This document shows positions 25,001 through 37,000 of a stretch of 64,000 bases of DNA, piece after piece; position 1 is the first letter of the stretch; every line of letters starts with the position of its first letter. The notes beneath the pieces were generated by a model that was given only the letters and a program-made list of their open reading frames with translations, had not been told where the DNA came from and ran no database searches. Both the position numbers and the translations under genes were made by a program. The stretch is from NCBI GenBank assembly GCA_009667805.1, contig CM019064.1, forward strand, positions 80,330,675 to 80,394,674, written 5' to 3'. The stretch is from Leptobrachium leishanense (taxonomy: Eukaryota; Chordata; Amphibia; Anura; Megophryidae).

Positions 25001-28000
25001 CCTTTCTGACTGGAAGCTATTGGAAAAAGTGAAATATCTTTATAGATTTCCTGGAGTTTAATGGCTAAATTGATGAGAAATAAGTGACCCATTATCAGTG
25101 CCAAATTGAAATTCAGGATTAATAGAATAAAAGTTCAGGTTTAATAGAATAAAGAGTAGAATAAAGGGCAAAATAATTAATAAAGTAGAACAAAGGCAAA
25201 ATAACATGATAGTTAATAAAGACAATGCATTGTATCAGAAAATATTCTTAATTAAACAATCCACACAATTACCTTTAATGACCCACTAATACCTTAACAC
25301 CTCTAAAATCTATGACTTAATAACCTCTATGACAGACCCCCAGTTAGGGATGTGCGTTTTGGGTTTCGGAATTTTCCTGAAACTTCCCGATTCGTGCATT
25401 CGGATTCGGACGATTTTCCGAAAATTTTCGGATCTGAAAACGGCAGATCCGAACAAATTTTCGAGCCAAAACGAAAACTTTTCGGAATTTTCGAATGGAC
25501 TAGAAATGTGTAAAATCAAAATTCATTTTCGTTCCATTCGTGATTTCGGCTCCATTTCAGTTATTTCGGACATCGTATTTATATCGCTGATTCTGTAATT
25601 AAATTTTGTATCATTCCCATCTCAATGTATCCTTCCTGGAAAACCAGAGAAATCTCAATGTATCCTTCTTGTAAAACATGAGAAATCTCAATGTATCCTT
25701 CTTGTAAAACCAGAGAAATCTCAATGTATCCTTCTTGTAAAACATGAGAAATCTCAATGTATCCTTCTTGTAAAACATGAGAAATCTCAATGTATCCTTC
25801 CCGGGAAACATGAGAAATCTCAATGTATCCTTCTTGTAAAACATGAGAAATCTCAATGTATCCTTCTTATAAAACATGAGAAATCTCAATGTATCCTTCC
25901 CAGGAAACATGAGAAATCTCAATGTATCCTTCCCGGGAAACATGAGAAATCTCAATGTATCCTTCTTGTAAAACATGAGAAATCTCAATGTATCCTTCTT
26001 GTAAAACATGAGAAATCTCAATGTATCCTTCCCGGGAAACCAGAGAAATCTCAATGTATCCTTCTTGTAAAACATGAGAAATCTCAATGTATCCTTCTTG
26101 TAAAACATGAGAAATCTCAATGGCAGAATTATCGTATCGGCAGAATTATCATATCGTATCCGAAAAACCATTAGTTTAAGTCAAAAGGAATAGACACTTT
26201 GAAACGAGGAGAACAGATATTCCGAAAAACACAAAAATTTCCGAAATCATGAAAATAAAGTCGATACAAAAAACGAACCGATCCGAAATGGAAATCGGCC
26301 GAAACGAGTCAAAACGAAAATCTACAAAATCTGAACGAACCGAATCGAACCGAAAAAAAATCGGTGCACAAGCCTAACCCCAATATCACCTAAGACCAAA
26401 AACCAATTAACACCAATCAGCCCGAATTGTAACCATGGTTGCCAGTACCAGCATGATTTACTGAACAACTATTAGTTATATACAGTGATGAACTATACAT
26501 AAAAAGTGCTGCCTCACAGCTAGACCCATCATGTTTCCATTGCCTATGAATATGTACAAGCAATGTAAGACCAGAAAACCCAAAATGTAAATGCAACTTT
26601 CAGGGTTATTCAGAGAGAGCTGAGCTGGTCCCAATATTGCGCCGAACAGTGAATTTCCCCGTACGGTGCAATTTCATGGCCATTCGGCTATGCAAAACCT
26701 GGCAATTCGCCAAATATTGGCGAATTGTCAGCGAAATATAGTGATCTTCCGCAACAGTGAAATCCCCATAGAGAAGCAATGTTAACCTATTCAGAGAGAA
26801 CACTGAACAGCAGTGAAATGCCAGAGAAATGCTGGTGGTTTCATATGGCAGGTTTAATCAGGCGAATCCCATAGGTTTCAATGTTAAAAATATTCCTGTT
26901 TTAATACAATATCTATTAAACCTTTTATTCTTTTAATTTGCAGCAAAAATCTCTTTGTCTATTTTTTTTGGATTTCTTAGACATTTTTCTTGATATTTTC
27001 GGCAATTTTCTTCCAGATTTTTATTTGTTTAAATAACGTGTTTTTTTTTCCTGTAACAGACGTTTTATCATTATTATTCATAGGACCTTGTATGTTAATT
27101 CCAGACATTTTCGTCCAATAGTTTTTTGCAAACAGCGTTTCAAATTTTGAAAGTTTCATTCGTTTTTTTCTTTTTTTTTACCCTGTTCGTCAGCTTGTCG
27201 GCTTTTTCTGGCAGCTCATCGGCGCTGTGTTTGGAGGATTGTCGGCGGGTCTTTGGAGCTTTTCGGATCCAATGTTTGCTGGCGTTTTCCCGACGGTTTA
27301 TCAGATCTGGTAATTTCGGCGGTTTTGTGACAGTTTTTTTTTCTTTTCAATTCAGCGGTTTTGTGGTGGATTTTCCCTGCACTCTGGGAACCCTGTGGTG
27401 AATGCTGAATTCATAGCAGGGTCGGAGAATTTAATTCCCCGAAGTGCGGGGAACAGGAGAGCACCGAAATGTCGGTGAAATTTTCTCTGAATAACCCCTT
27501 TTGTCTTTCTGGGTACACATTGCCATGAACATAGTGAATTACTGCCCAATAAAAATGCTCCGCCAAATTATGTAGAATTCGAGATCATGTACAGATATAA
27601 CTTATTTTATGTAAGCATTAAAAGAGTGATTACATAATATGACATTTTTCATGATGTATGTTTGTTTGACCTTGTGACAAGAACCTGGAGGTCAAACACA
27701 GTCACAGTATGTGTAAGAATGCAGTCTGAGTTTAGAATCTGTCAGCTAATCTTTAACTGTGTATTAATCTATTAATGATGCTAGAGATACAGGGCTCGAG
27801 CTTGCGGCTTGGCGGTTACTGTGTACTTTGTATAAAGGCGGATAATAATGCCCCAGTAATATAGTGACCAAAAGTATTGGTGAGTTTTCATTTGAATCAA
27901 ATATCGCACCATTCTCTTGCTCTTTAGCAGAGTGCTGCACAAAGAAAAGGCTGAAAATCACTCAATTTTGCTACCTTTCTCTAAAAAAATTTTATGCAAT

Positions 28001-31000
28001 GAACAGAATCAACGAAACCTTCTTTTTTGGCATCACAGCTAAAGCCTTCCTGACGATTTGCAAACGTTAGCTCATTTATCAATACAGTTTGCACAGGATA
28101 TCTTGTTTGAATCATTATACTTCTAAAAATTCAGTATTAAGCTTCTGCTCTGTTTTCCTGTTACTTCAGGGCATGATACCCTGGTATTGTGTAACCAATC
28201 TCTTCCGCTGTTGTTGTATCCCCGCTGCTGCTCCATTGCCAAGGTTTGCTTTTTATTGTGAAAAATGACAAAATTGTTAATAAACAGAGTTTTGAAAAAG
28301 AAAAAAATTCTGTATTAGGCAATACTGGCCATTCTAACATATTCGAAGGCAATTAAATTTTGTCTCAGATTGCAAACGCTCATGCCCTGATTTAATATCC
28401 ATGTTGTGGGGTAAAACATTAAACCGGTCTATAGTACTTCTGCTCCACATGACCGGTGTTTCATGTTATATTGCTATTTAATCATTAACCTTAACTGTAA
28501 ACAGACAGAAAATATAAATAAACATAAGCTAATAAGGATGGAGGTAACATGTCATTGAAGCTTTCGCCATGGAAAGGTCACACAACTACAACAGAGTATA
28601 AATCTGACTTACTCCACCGGCATGTCCCATCGATTGGGCAACAAGGATTCCCATTGCAGTTGCAGACGTCCGAACAATTAAATCCAAAAGATCCATAAGG
28701 ACAAGTCTCATTGCATCTGGGAAAAAGAACAAATAACTTAACTCTTGCCAACATGGATATTCACCGTTGTGATAGATTTACTTACATTTTATAATTATTA
28801 TTATAACTTACTGTATATAGCACCAACAGTTTCCGCAGTGATCTGTATACTGTAAAGCCCTTCCTAGAATTGTATAGCTTTCACGTTGGCCCCAAGCTGA
28901 TTGGCTGTGTGCAGGCCAATCAGGTGACTATCAAGGGTCATTACTGTATCATCTTCGACCAGTTGTGTCTTGGGTTACATCACATTGCAATGGCACACTG
29001 ATGTCGTTTTGATCCTAGAGACCTGAAGCTCCAGAAGGCTGTCCACTTGCCAGTGTCTCAGCAACAATAAGAAACCAGACACTCCAACCTGGAATATGAC
29101 TTATCATTAAAGGGATCAGCAACTTTTCAGCTGCCACAGCAGCGTTTCTCAAGCTGCGACAACCGAAACAATGCTGAACCCTGAAATAAAAGGTAATATC
29201 TCCGATTGGAATGCTTGGATTCCCCTTCCCGGTGCTTATCAAATTAAGTCTATGCTCATTTTGGCATCCATAGGCACCCTTAAATTCAAAGATTTGAAGA
29301 TACAAGTATTGTGGGTGCAACCCCCCACTTTTTTGCCAGTTGACACTTGCTGACAGCCTTCAGGGTGTTGGGGAGGCCTTGGCTTTGACGTGTTTTCAAA
29401 GCAGATGTAGCGCTGGTTTTAAATCCCCTGCCGTTGTAGTACTTGTTTTTGGCCACCGGAGGGAGACAAGTGCGATGTGAGACACTGAACATTAGGACTA
29501 CATTTCCCGGCATGCTTTGGGAGCGGACACAGGAAGTGGGTGGGACACAGACGCTGACATCCTGAGCCTCGTGGAGAGAGCTGGCAGAGCGCGCCAGGGA
29601 GTGAGAGAAGCAAGACACAGTGCTGCAGAGCGTGACAGTGACCAGGCCGGAGCGCAGCTGGGGCCTGACAGAGATAAAGACCGGGTTATTCATCTTTACA
29701 AGAGGAAGACCCAGTGATTCACCAGAATACCCACGCTGATATCGAGTGAGCTGGAGGACCCCGAGTTAGGAGCACCGCAGATCGATCTGACAGGGAGTGC
29801 AGGCGGTGAGCTGGACATCTTGCGGCAGCTAAAGGAAAGCAAGACAGCGGATCCGGTAACCCATAGAATCCCAGTCAAAATCGAGCGGAGAGACATCCTG
29901 GGTCAAGCAGTGCACCAAGTATCTGGCGGATGGGTGAGAGGCCTTCCAGGCCGTTGTGAAAATAGAAAGCACGCTGCTGTTTGTTTAAAAAACCCACAGG
30001 GCCCCAACTTGACTAGTCGAAGATACCTCATAAATAATTCACTGGCCAGTTGAATATTGTACCCGGGTACCATCACACACACACACACCTACATTCTTTG
30101 GGACATAACCTGTACGGGACTCACTCCCCAACCACAAAGGGGGTTAAAGATATATTTTTCTCTTTTCCGCTGCGCGTTTCTCGAATTACGAAGCATTGTA
30201 TTTCTTTTCCGCTGCGCGTTTCTCGAATTACGGAGCATTGTATTTCTTTTCCGCTGCGCGTTTCCCGCATTACGAAGTACTGTAAATATATATACGTATA
30301 CCGTGTTATTCATTATATGCCATTTATTCTAGTAAACTATATAATTTATAAAATCCACGACGGTGCTGGAGTATATTTATTCCCTAGTGCGGGGAGACTG
30401 ACCCGAGGTTCAAATTCAGCGGCTCCTCCGGGAGTGAGCGCTACACAGACAAGGATGTCTAAGGGGAGACGACAAGGTGGGTTGCATGCTCCTGCCACCA
30501 TGACCATTTAAAGTACCTTAATTGGTCAAGGGGGCTAGAGTTTCCATTTAATTGTGATATAGTTGTCTAGGTTAACAAGAGACACATGCCCTTCAAGTTT
30601 AACCTTGTGTTCCTGTTTCTTTAATTGTACGTAATCTGAAAGAAGTGGAAATTGTGCAACAAAGAGTTAGACTCCAAATGTTGCTTGTGTCCACATTTTT
30701 GTGATCTGTTTTTTATACATATGTATTTATACATGTAGAGCAGTATTTCAAGGTTGGTGCTAACTTAACCAGAGCTGTTGTAAACTTAACAACCCCATAG
30801 ACTATGGGCTAGAATACATACCGAACCCTAACGGTAGCATTCGGATATGGGTTACCGCTAGGAAAAGGGACTTTAACACATGCCCCCCTGGTTACCTTCC
30901 TAACGCTAATTAGGACGAAAATCCATTAGCGCATCAGTGATTGTACTTTACGCACCCTATGCTTAACATGGAGAGTGCAATCAGGAATTAGTGTTAGCAC

Positions 31001-34000
31001 TTTGTAATACCTTACTCATCTTAACACTAATTACCACACCGATGCAGTAACGGAAATTTTAATGTCATCTACAAACCCCCAATAAATCAGATACTCACCT
31101 CTCATCGCGTGGAGAGAGCGGCAGCCCGATCCGCCCCTACTTGTCGCCAGGAGCAGAGTGAAACTGGGGACAAATAGTCCCCAGTCTCCCTCGGCGATCA
31201 CTCCTCGACCCTGTGTAATCTCATGTGACTCCAGGAGGTGAAACTCGTGACGGTGCAGAAGCACTACCACGAGTATCACTGCGGGTAGCGCATGGTTCTG
31301 TGCCAATGTGCCGAGGTAGCGCTTGCCCCGGAATCACATGCTAAAAAACAGGGATGCTACAGGGAAACCTGCAGGCACGGGTTTTCCCCATTAGCATCCC
31401 CATTTTTGCCTGAAGGATGTAATGTGGCCCTATAATGGCTTTGGTAAGTTTAGAACAACTCTGGTTAAGGCTGGGGTCAGGCGAGTGCAGTGTTAACGTC
31501 CGTGTAGCCGCACTTTAATACGTCCGTGGTAGCAGATAATCATGACCAATGAAGGCCCACACACGAAGTACGTCCGCACGGAAGCGCGGACGTACTACGG
31601 ACGCGGCAAACGGACGCAGGTTAGCAAGAACATCGAACCGCTAGGACGGACGTGCGGAGTGCGCCACATCCGCAACATCTGCGTAGCTTTGTGTGTGAGT
31701 GATGGAACGTGGTCAGACGGACTGCCTTTATACGTCCAGCATTTTTGACGGACAAAATGTTTTTTTATTGTAATTTATTTTCCCTCCTACATCCGTCAAA
31801 GATAACGTCAGTCACAAAAACGGGCTGTGTGGCCACTACTGCGTCTTCCGTCAAAAAGTGCGTCCGTACTGCACGTGCGCACAGTCCGTAGAAAACGCGC
31901 TCGTCTGACCCCAGCCTAAATTAGCACCAACTATGGAATAGATAGTTGCTATGTACAGAATATATGAGGGTCGTGTGACGTGTATCACTTTATTTCTCAT
32001 ATTTCTTCTTTCTGGCAAGTTTCAATCAACTGATAAGGCAACGGTAACTTGCAGACAAGAACAAGCAAACGCTATTTTTCTACTTTTCTGGAGTAAAATT
32101 TTCCTTATTTTCTACATTTCGCAGTTCATGTATATACATGTGTAGCGCTGGTTTTAAATCCCCTGCCGTGTAGTACTTATTTTTGGCCATCGGAGGGAGA
32201 CAAGCGCGATGTGAGACACTGAACATTGGGACTACATTTCCCGGCATGCTTTGCGGGCGGGGACAGGAAGTGGGTGGGGGAGAGACGCTGACATCCTGAG
32301 CCTCGTGGAGAGAGCTGGCAGAGCGCGCCTAGGAGTGAGAGAAGCAAGACGCAGTGTAGCTGAACTGGACAGTGACCAGGCCGGAGCGCAGGTGGGGCCT
32401 GACAGAGCTGGAGACCGGGTTTTTTTCCGCCTTTATCTATGAAGACCCAGTGATCCATCACAGTAACCTGAGCTGATACTGAGTGAGCTGGAGGACCCCG
32501 AGTTAGAAGAACCGCAGATTGATCCAAGAGGGAGTGCAGGCGGTGAGCTGGACTACTGAGGCAGATACAGACAAGCCAGACAGCGGAGCCGGTGACACAG
32601 AGAACCCCAGTCAAAATCAAGCGGAGAGACGTCCTGGGTCGAGGGGAGCACAGAGTATCTGGCGGATGGGTGAGAGGCCTTCCAGGCCGTTGTGAAAATC
32701 TAAAGCACGCTGCAGTTTGTTTCAAAACCCACAGGGCCCCAACTTGACTAGTCGAAGATACCTCATAAATAATTCACTGGCCAGTTGAATATTGTACCCG
32801 GGTACCAATACACTCACACACATACACTCTTTGGGACATAACCTGTACGGGACTCACTCCCCAACCACAAAGGGGGTTAAAGATATATTTTTCTCTTTTC
32901 CGCTGCGCGTTTCTCGAATTACGAAGCATTGTATTTCTTTTCCGCTGCGCGTTTCTCGCATTACGAAGCCTTGTATTTCTTTTCCGCTGCGCTTTTCCCG
33001 CATTACGAAGTACTGTAAATATATATATATACCGTGTTACTCATTATATGCCAGTTCATCCAGTAAACTATATCATTTATAAAATCCACGACGGTGCTGG
33101 AGTATATTTATTCCCTAGTGAGGGGAGACTGACCCGAGGTTCAATTTCAGCGGCTCCTCCGGGAGTGAGCGCTACACATGTATAAAATCATATGTATATA
33201 TGTTCATACCCAAGTCCTGTTTGTCCTACATCGCAGTATAGGCAGACACCAGTCTCTGTAACGCAGTCCTCTTCTCCGCGGCACTTTGGACATTTCTGCA
33301 TACAGTTTTCTCCATAGTATCCAGACAGGCAAGGCTGGTCACAGAAAGACCCGTTCCAGCCAGGCTTACAGGACAGACAGGAACCATCGACATGCGAGCA
33401 TGCTTCTTTCTCTTTACATCTCTCACACCTGCCAAACAAACACATATATGTATCACATAAAGGGCACCGTTTGGAAATCATGGGAACACACTATTGAGAA
33501 AATGACATATTATATGAATGAAAACCCCTCACCATGCCCACATGCCCAACTGCATTTCATGTCTTATTAACAAGACACTTCAAATGAATTTATAATTATT
33601 CATTCCCTCTTTGGATGTTAAAAGGGGTGAATAAAATGGGGATGAAGGGAGCTGGACCAAATTTACACAAAGCAGTGCACAGCAGATGCAGGGGTTAGGC
33701 TGGGGTCAGACCAGCGCACTTTTAACGTGCGTTCTGGCGCACATAATTACGGCCGCACTAGCAGCAGATGACGGGCAATGACGGCCAATATACGAAGTAC
33801 GGCCGCACAAAAGTCCGGCCGTGCAACGCAAGTGGAATTTGAACGCATTTTTCTGAGAACGCTGAACCGCTAGTACTGACGTACTGAGTGCGCAGCTGCG
33901 GCATAGCAGCATGTGTGCGAGATTAGGAGATGTCAGACACTGCTAATGTCCAGCCTACATAACGTCCAGACGCAAAAAGAGTTTTATTGACGATCCGTAC

Positions 34001-37000
34001 AAAATCACGCCAAAAAATCCGCGTCGTCTGACCGTTTTTGCGCATTCCGTGAAAAAATACGTCAATGCGTTCGGACGCACTTTTTCACGTTTGCGGGGAA
34101 AAATGCTTTCGTCTGACCCTAGCCTTAAAGATGAACTTTGCAGATTTCTCCCTCCAGACTTAAACACGTGTGCTTTACATACGAGCAAACGCTTCATTTA
34201 ACCCTTTCACTACCAGATACTTTTTGCTGAAAATAATAATATAACATTTATTTGAAACGTGGCTGCTTAGGCTGGTGTCAGACGAGCGTTTTTACGAGTG
34301 GAAGGAACGTCCGTCAGAGTGGACGTTCCTTCCACTCTGACGTCCATCTGGCCACCTCGCTGAGGGCAGTTATTGCGCTCAGCGCTGCAAGGCTCCATCC
34401 TCGTATGAGGATCGATCGCGCTTTGCAGCCTTGTCAAACACGCGTCGTAGCGCTTCGAGGGGGAAGCTTTCTAAACTGACACAGCACGCCTGCTGCGGTG
34501 CGCGCAATTCGTCACAACGTTGTGACAGACGCCGGAAGGCACATCAGTACGGGCGCACATAGTGCGCTCGCCTGACACCAGTCGTAGGCCCCATTCACAC
34601 TGAGCGGCATGAAAATCGCATGTTTTTCTGCGCGATTTTCATATTCGCGATATTGCGCGATATCGCAGTTATGCGCGATATTGCAAAACACCACCAATGC
34701 AAATCACAAAGTCGCAAATCGGGAAAAAAGGGTGGTTTACCATCGACAAGCTACAGGCGACGAGCTACAGGCGACATTGAGCGACAAGATGTGAACATCT
34801 CCATTGAAATGCATTGGAGAAGCTACATAGAGCGATATCGTGCAGAAATATGCACGCTATCACAGCAAAAAACACGTGATAAATCGCACAGTGTGAACGG
34901 GGCCTCAGTCAACAAATCTAAGGTAAATTGGCAAGTTCCTTCCAAATAAAATTTGGGAACAAAATAGATCTTCAGTGTGCCCAAAAGTCATTGCACCCAC
35001 CATGTCTTCAACCACCCATCCCAAACCCCACAGCCAGTTACCAACCTCACCACCCATCCCTTTCTCATACAATGTATTCTGTAATCGACATGATAATTAT
35101 AAAGCTTTCCATGCACCGAGAAAGAACTCGTTTGTCCGCTATGCTTGCACATTGTCAGACTGTTGTTATCAACAATCATTTAGACGTTGCACATTATTAG
35201 TTGTTGGACTGGTCCCATGGCCTAGGACTCAAATTTCAGGTTATCTACACCTGTAAATTTGTGGTGTGCGATCTCCCGGAGAAGAATAATGTTTGCTCGG
35301 TCACAAGAGTATGTTTAGACATGGGGTTGATGCCTCAGGCACATCAGATTCTGTGCCACCCTATATCAAATAAATATATAATAATGACAAATGTCCACAA
35401 CCTAGAGGGGTCAATAAAGATGCAATTGGAATCAAAAGCAAGTGATTTCCAACTACATTTATAATAGTTTAGAGCAGGGGTCACCATCCTTGGCCCTCCA
35501 AATGTCTTGGAAATACATTTCTCATAAGGCTTTGTCTACCTAATGAGTAGCTGAATATTATGGGAGATGAAGTTCCAAAACATCTGAAGTGCCAAGATTG
35601 CCGACTCCTGGTTTTTGAAGATTCATTGGTGGAATGGGGAGTATTACAGCAGCTCTGTTATACACCTGCACATCCAAAATGTATTAGACCTTTAACCCCC
35701 TTCACTGCCGAGATCGAGATAACTCGGGACTTTAAAGACACCATCAGGTATCAATTTTGAGTTATCTCCATCTGCAGCTCTGAAGGACAAAAGCAAAGGA
35801 TATTCATTTCTGCAAACAAATAATGTTTTCTTTAGGGGCACCTTCTGCAGCCCTAAAGTTTTAGCCCTGCGGGCATAACGCCCAAGGTGCTAAAACTGCT
35901 TAAAATCGGCTGAAGAATGCCTTGACATATCGGGCTTTCAGCAGCTGATGCAGGAAACCATGAGCTGCAGCTGAAACTAGTGTAACTCCATTTGGCCAGT
36001 AGATGGCGCCATCTGCCTGCCAAATAGGATATTACATTAATAAATACACTGGGAATATTCCCAAATATTTCTTACTGTATAATTAATTAGAAAAAGATTT
36101 TTCATAAAAACACTGTTTTTTCAAAGTATTTTTAATGTAAAATCACTTGGTAGTGAACGGATTAGAAAAAAGGAGATAAGGGAAAAAAGATGCCCCACTA
36201 ATCTGCATTGTGCCTAGGCCCTGTTGGCAATAATGCATCCTTACTCTGTCCGAAACAGTTCTATTTTTGCTTTATTAGAACAACTCCTCTAAAGGAAATA
36301 GGTCTATGTTGCAGGAAGCATGGATTCCTCTGTGCAGTAGTAAAGTTACTTTCTGGATTTCTGCCTTTGACGCACCCAGGATATAGTTAAGAGCTCTCCT
36401 GTCCTTTGTCATACATATTTATATAACTGTTCTTTCCTGTTACTCTATCACTTGATTTATTGTGAAATGCGATGGAAATAATATGGGAAGGAACGTGCCA
36501 CAGGGAACTGGGAGAATAAAAACATATAATCTGATACGGCGCAAAACAATGCTTATTGGGGTCCTTGTATCTTCAAACCAATCCGTATGGTTTGAATTCT
36601 GAGGGTTGGGATTTAGGGGTTATTATTGCAGAGGATCTAAGGGTAAGTAGTCAATGTAATAGAGCAGCAGGAAATGCTAGCAGAATGCTTGGTTGTGTAG
36701 GGAGAGGTATTAGCAGTAGGAAAAGGGAAGTGCTCATGCCACTGTACAGAGCACTGGTGAGACCTCACTTGGAGTACTGTGTGCAGTACTGGAGACCGTA
36801 TCTCCAGAAGGATATAGACATCTTAGAGAGAGTTCAGAGAAGGGCTACTAAAATGGTGTACGGCTTGAAGGAGAAAAGTTACCAGGAAAGGTTTAATGAT
36901 CTTAACATGTACAGCTTGGAAAAAAGACGAGACAGAGGAGATATGATAGAAACATTTAAATACGTAAAGGGAATCCACAAGGTAGAGGAAGGGAGTATAT

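Larger units (their letters stand above)
30741..31938. mobile_element. composite MITE, second copy, with an extra insertion
   Basis: The left arm GTATTTCAAGGTTGGTGCTA then ACTTAACCAGAGCTGTTG and the right arm TTAGCACCAACTATGGAATA match the outer element at 12407-12961. It holds the GGCT-end MITE at 31469-31916 at the same internal site, and additionally the GGGC-type MITE at 30806-31430 in its left arm. Confidence 0.8.

Noticed and set aside
25611..26171. 186-codon frame with repeating [11 protein letters not shown]
   Set aside because: Translation of the SINE-tail minisatellite.
28161..28352. Minus-strand frame near SCARF1 considered as the missing exon
   Set aside because: It lacks the EGF cysteine pattern and lies on the wrong side of the exon at 28613-28716.
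29406..33176. Full-length LTR retrotransposon with two LTRs
   Set aside because: Each LTR has its own 4-bp duplication (CAGA, CATG) and the sequence between them is MITEs without gag or pol.
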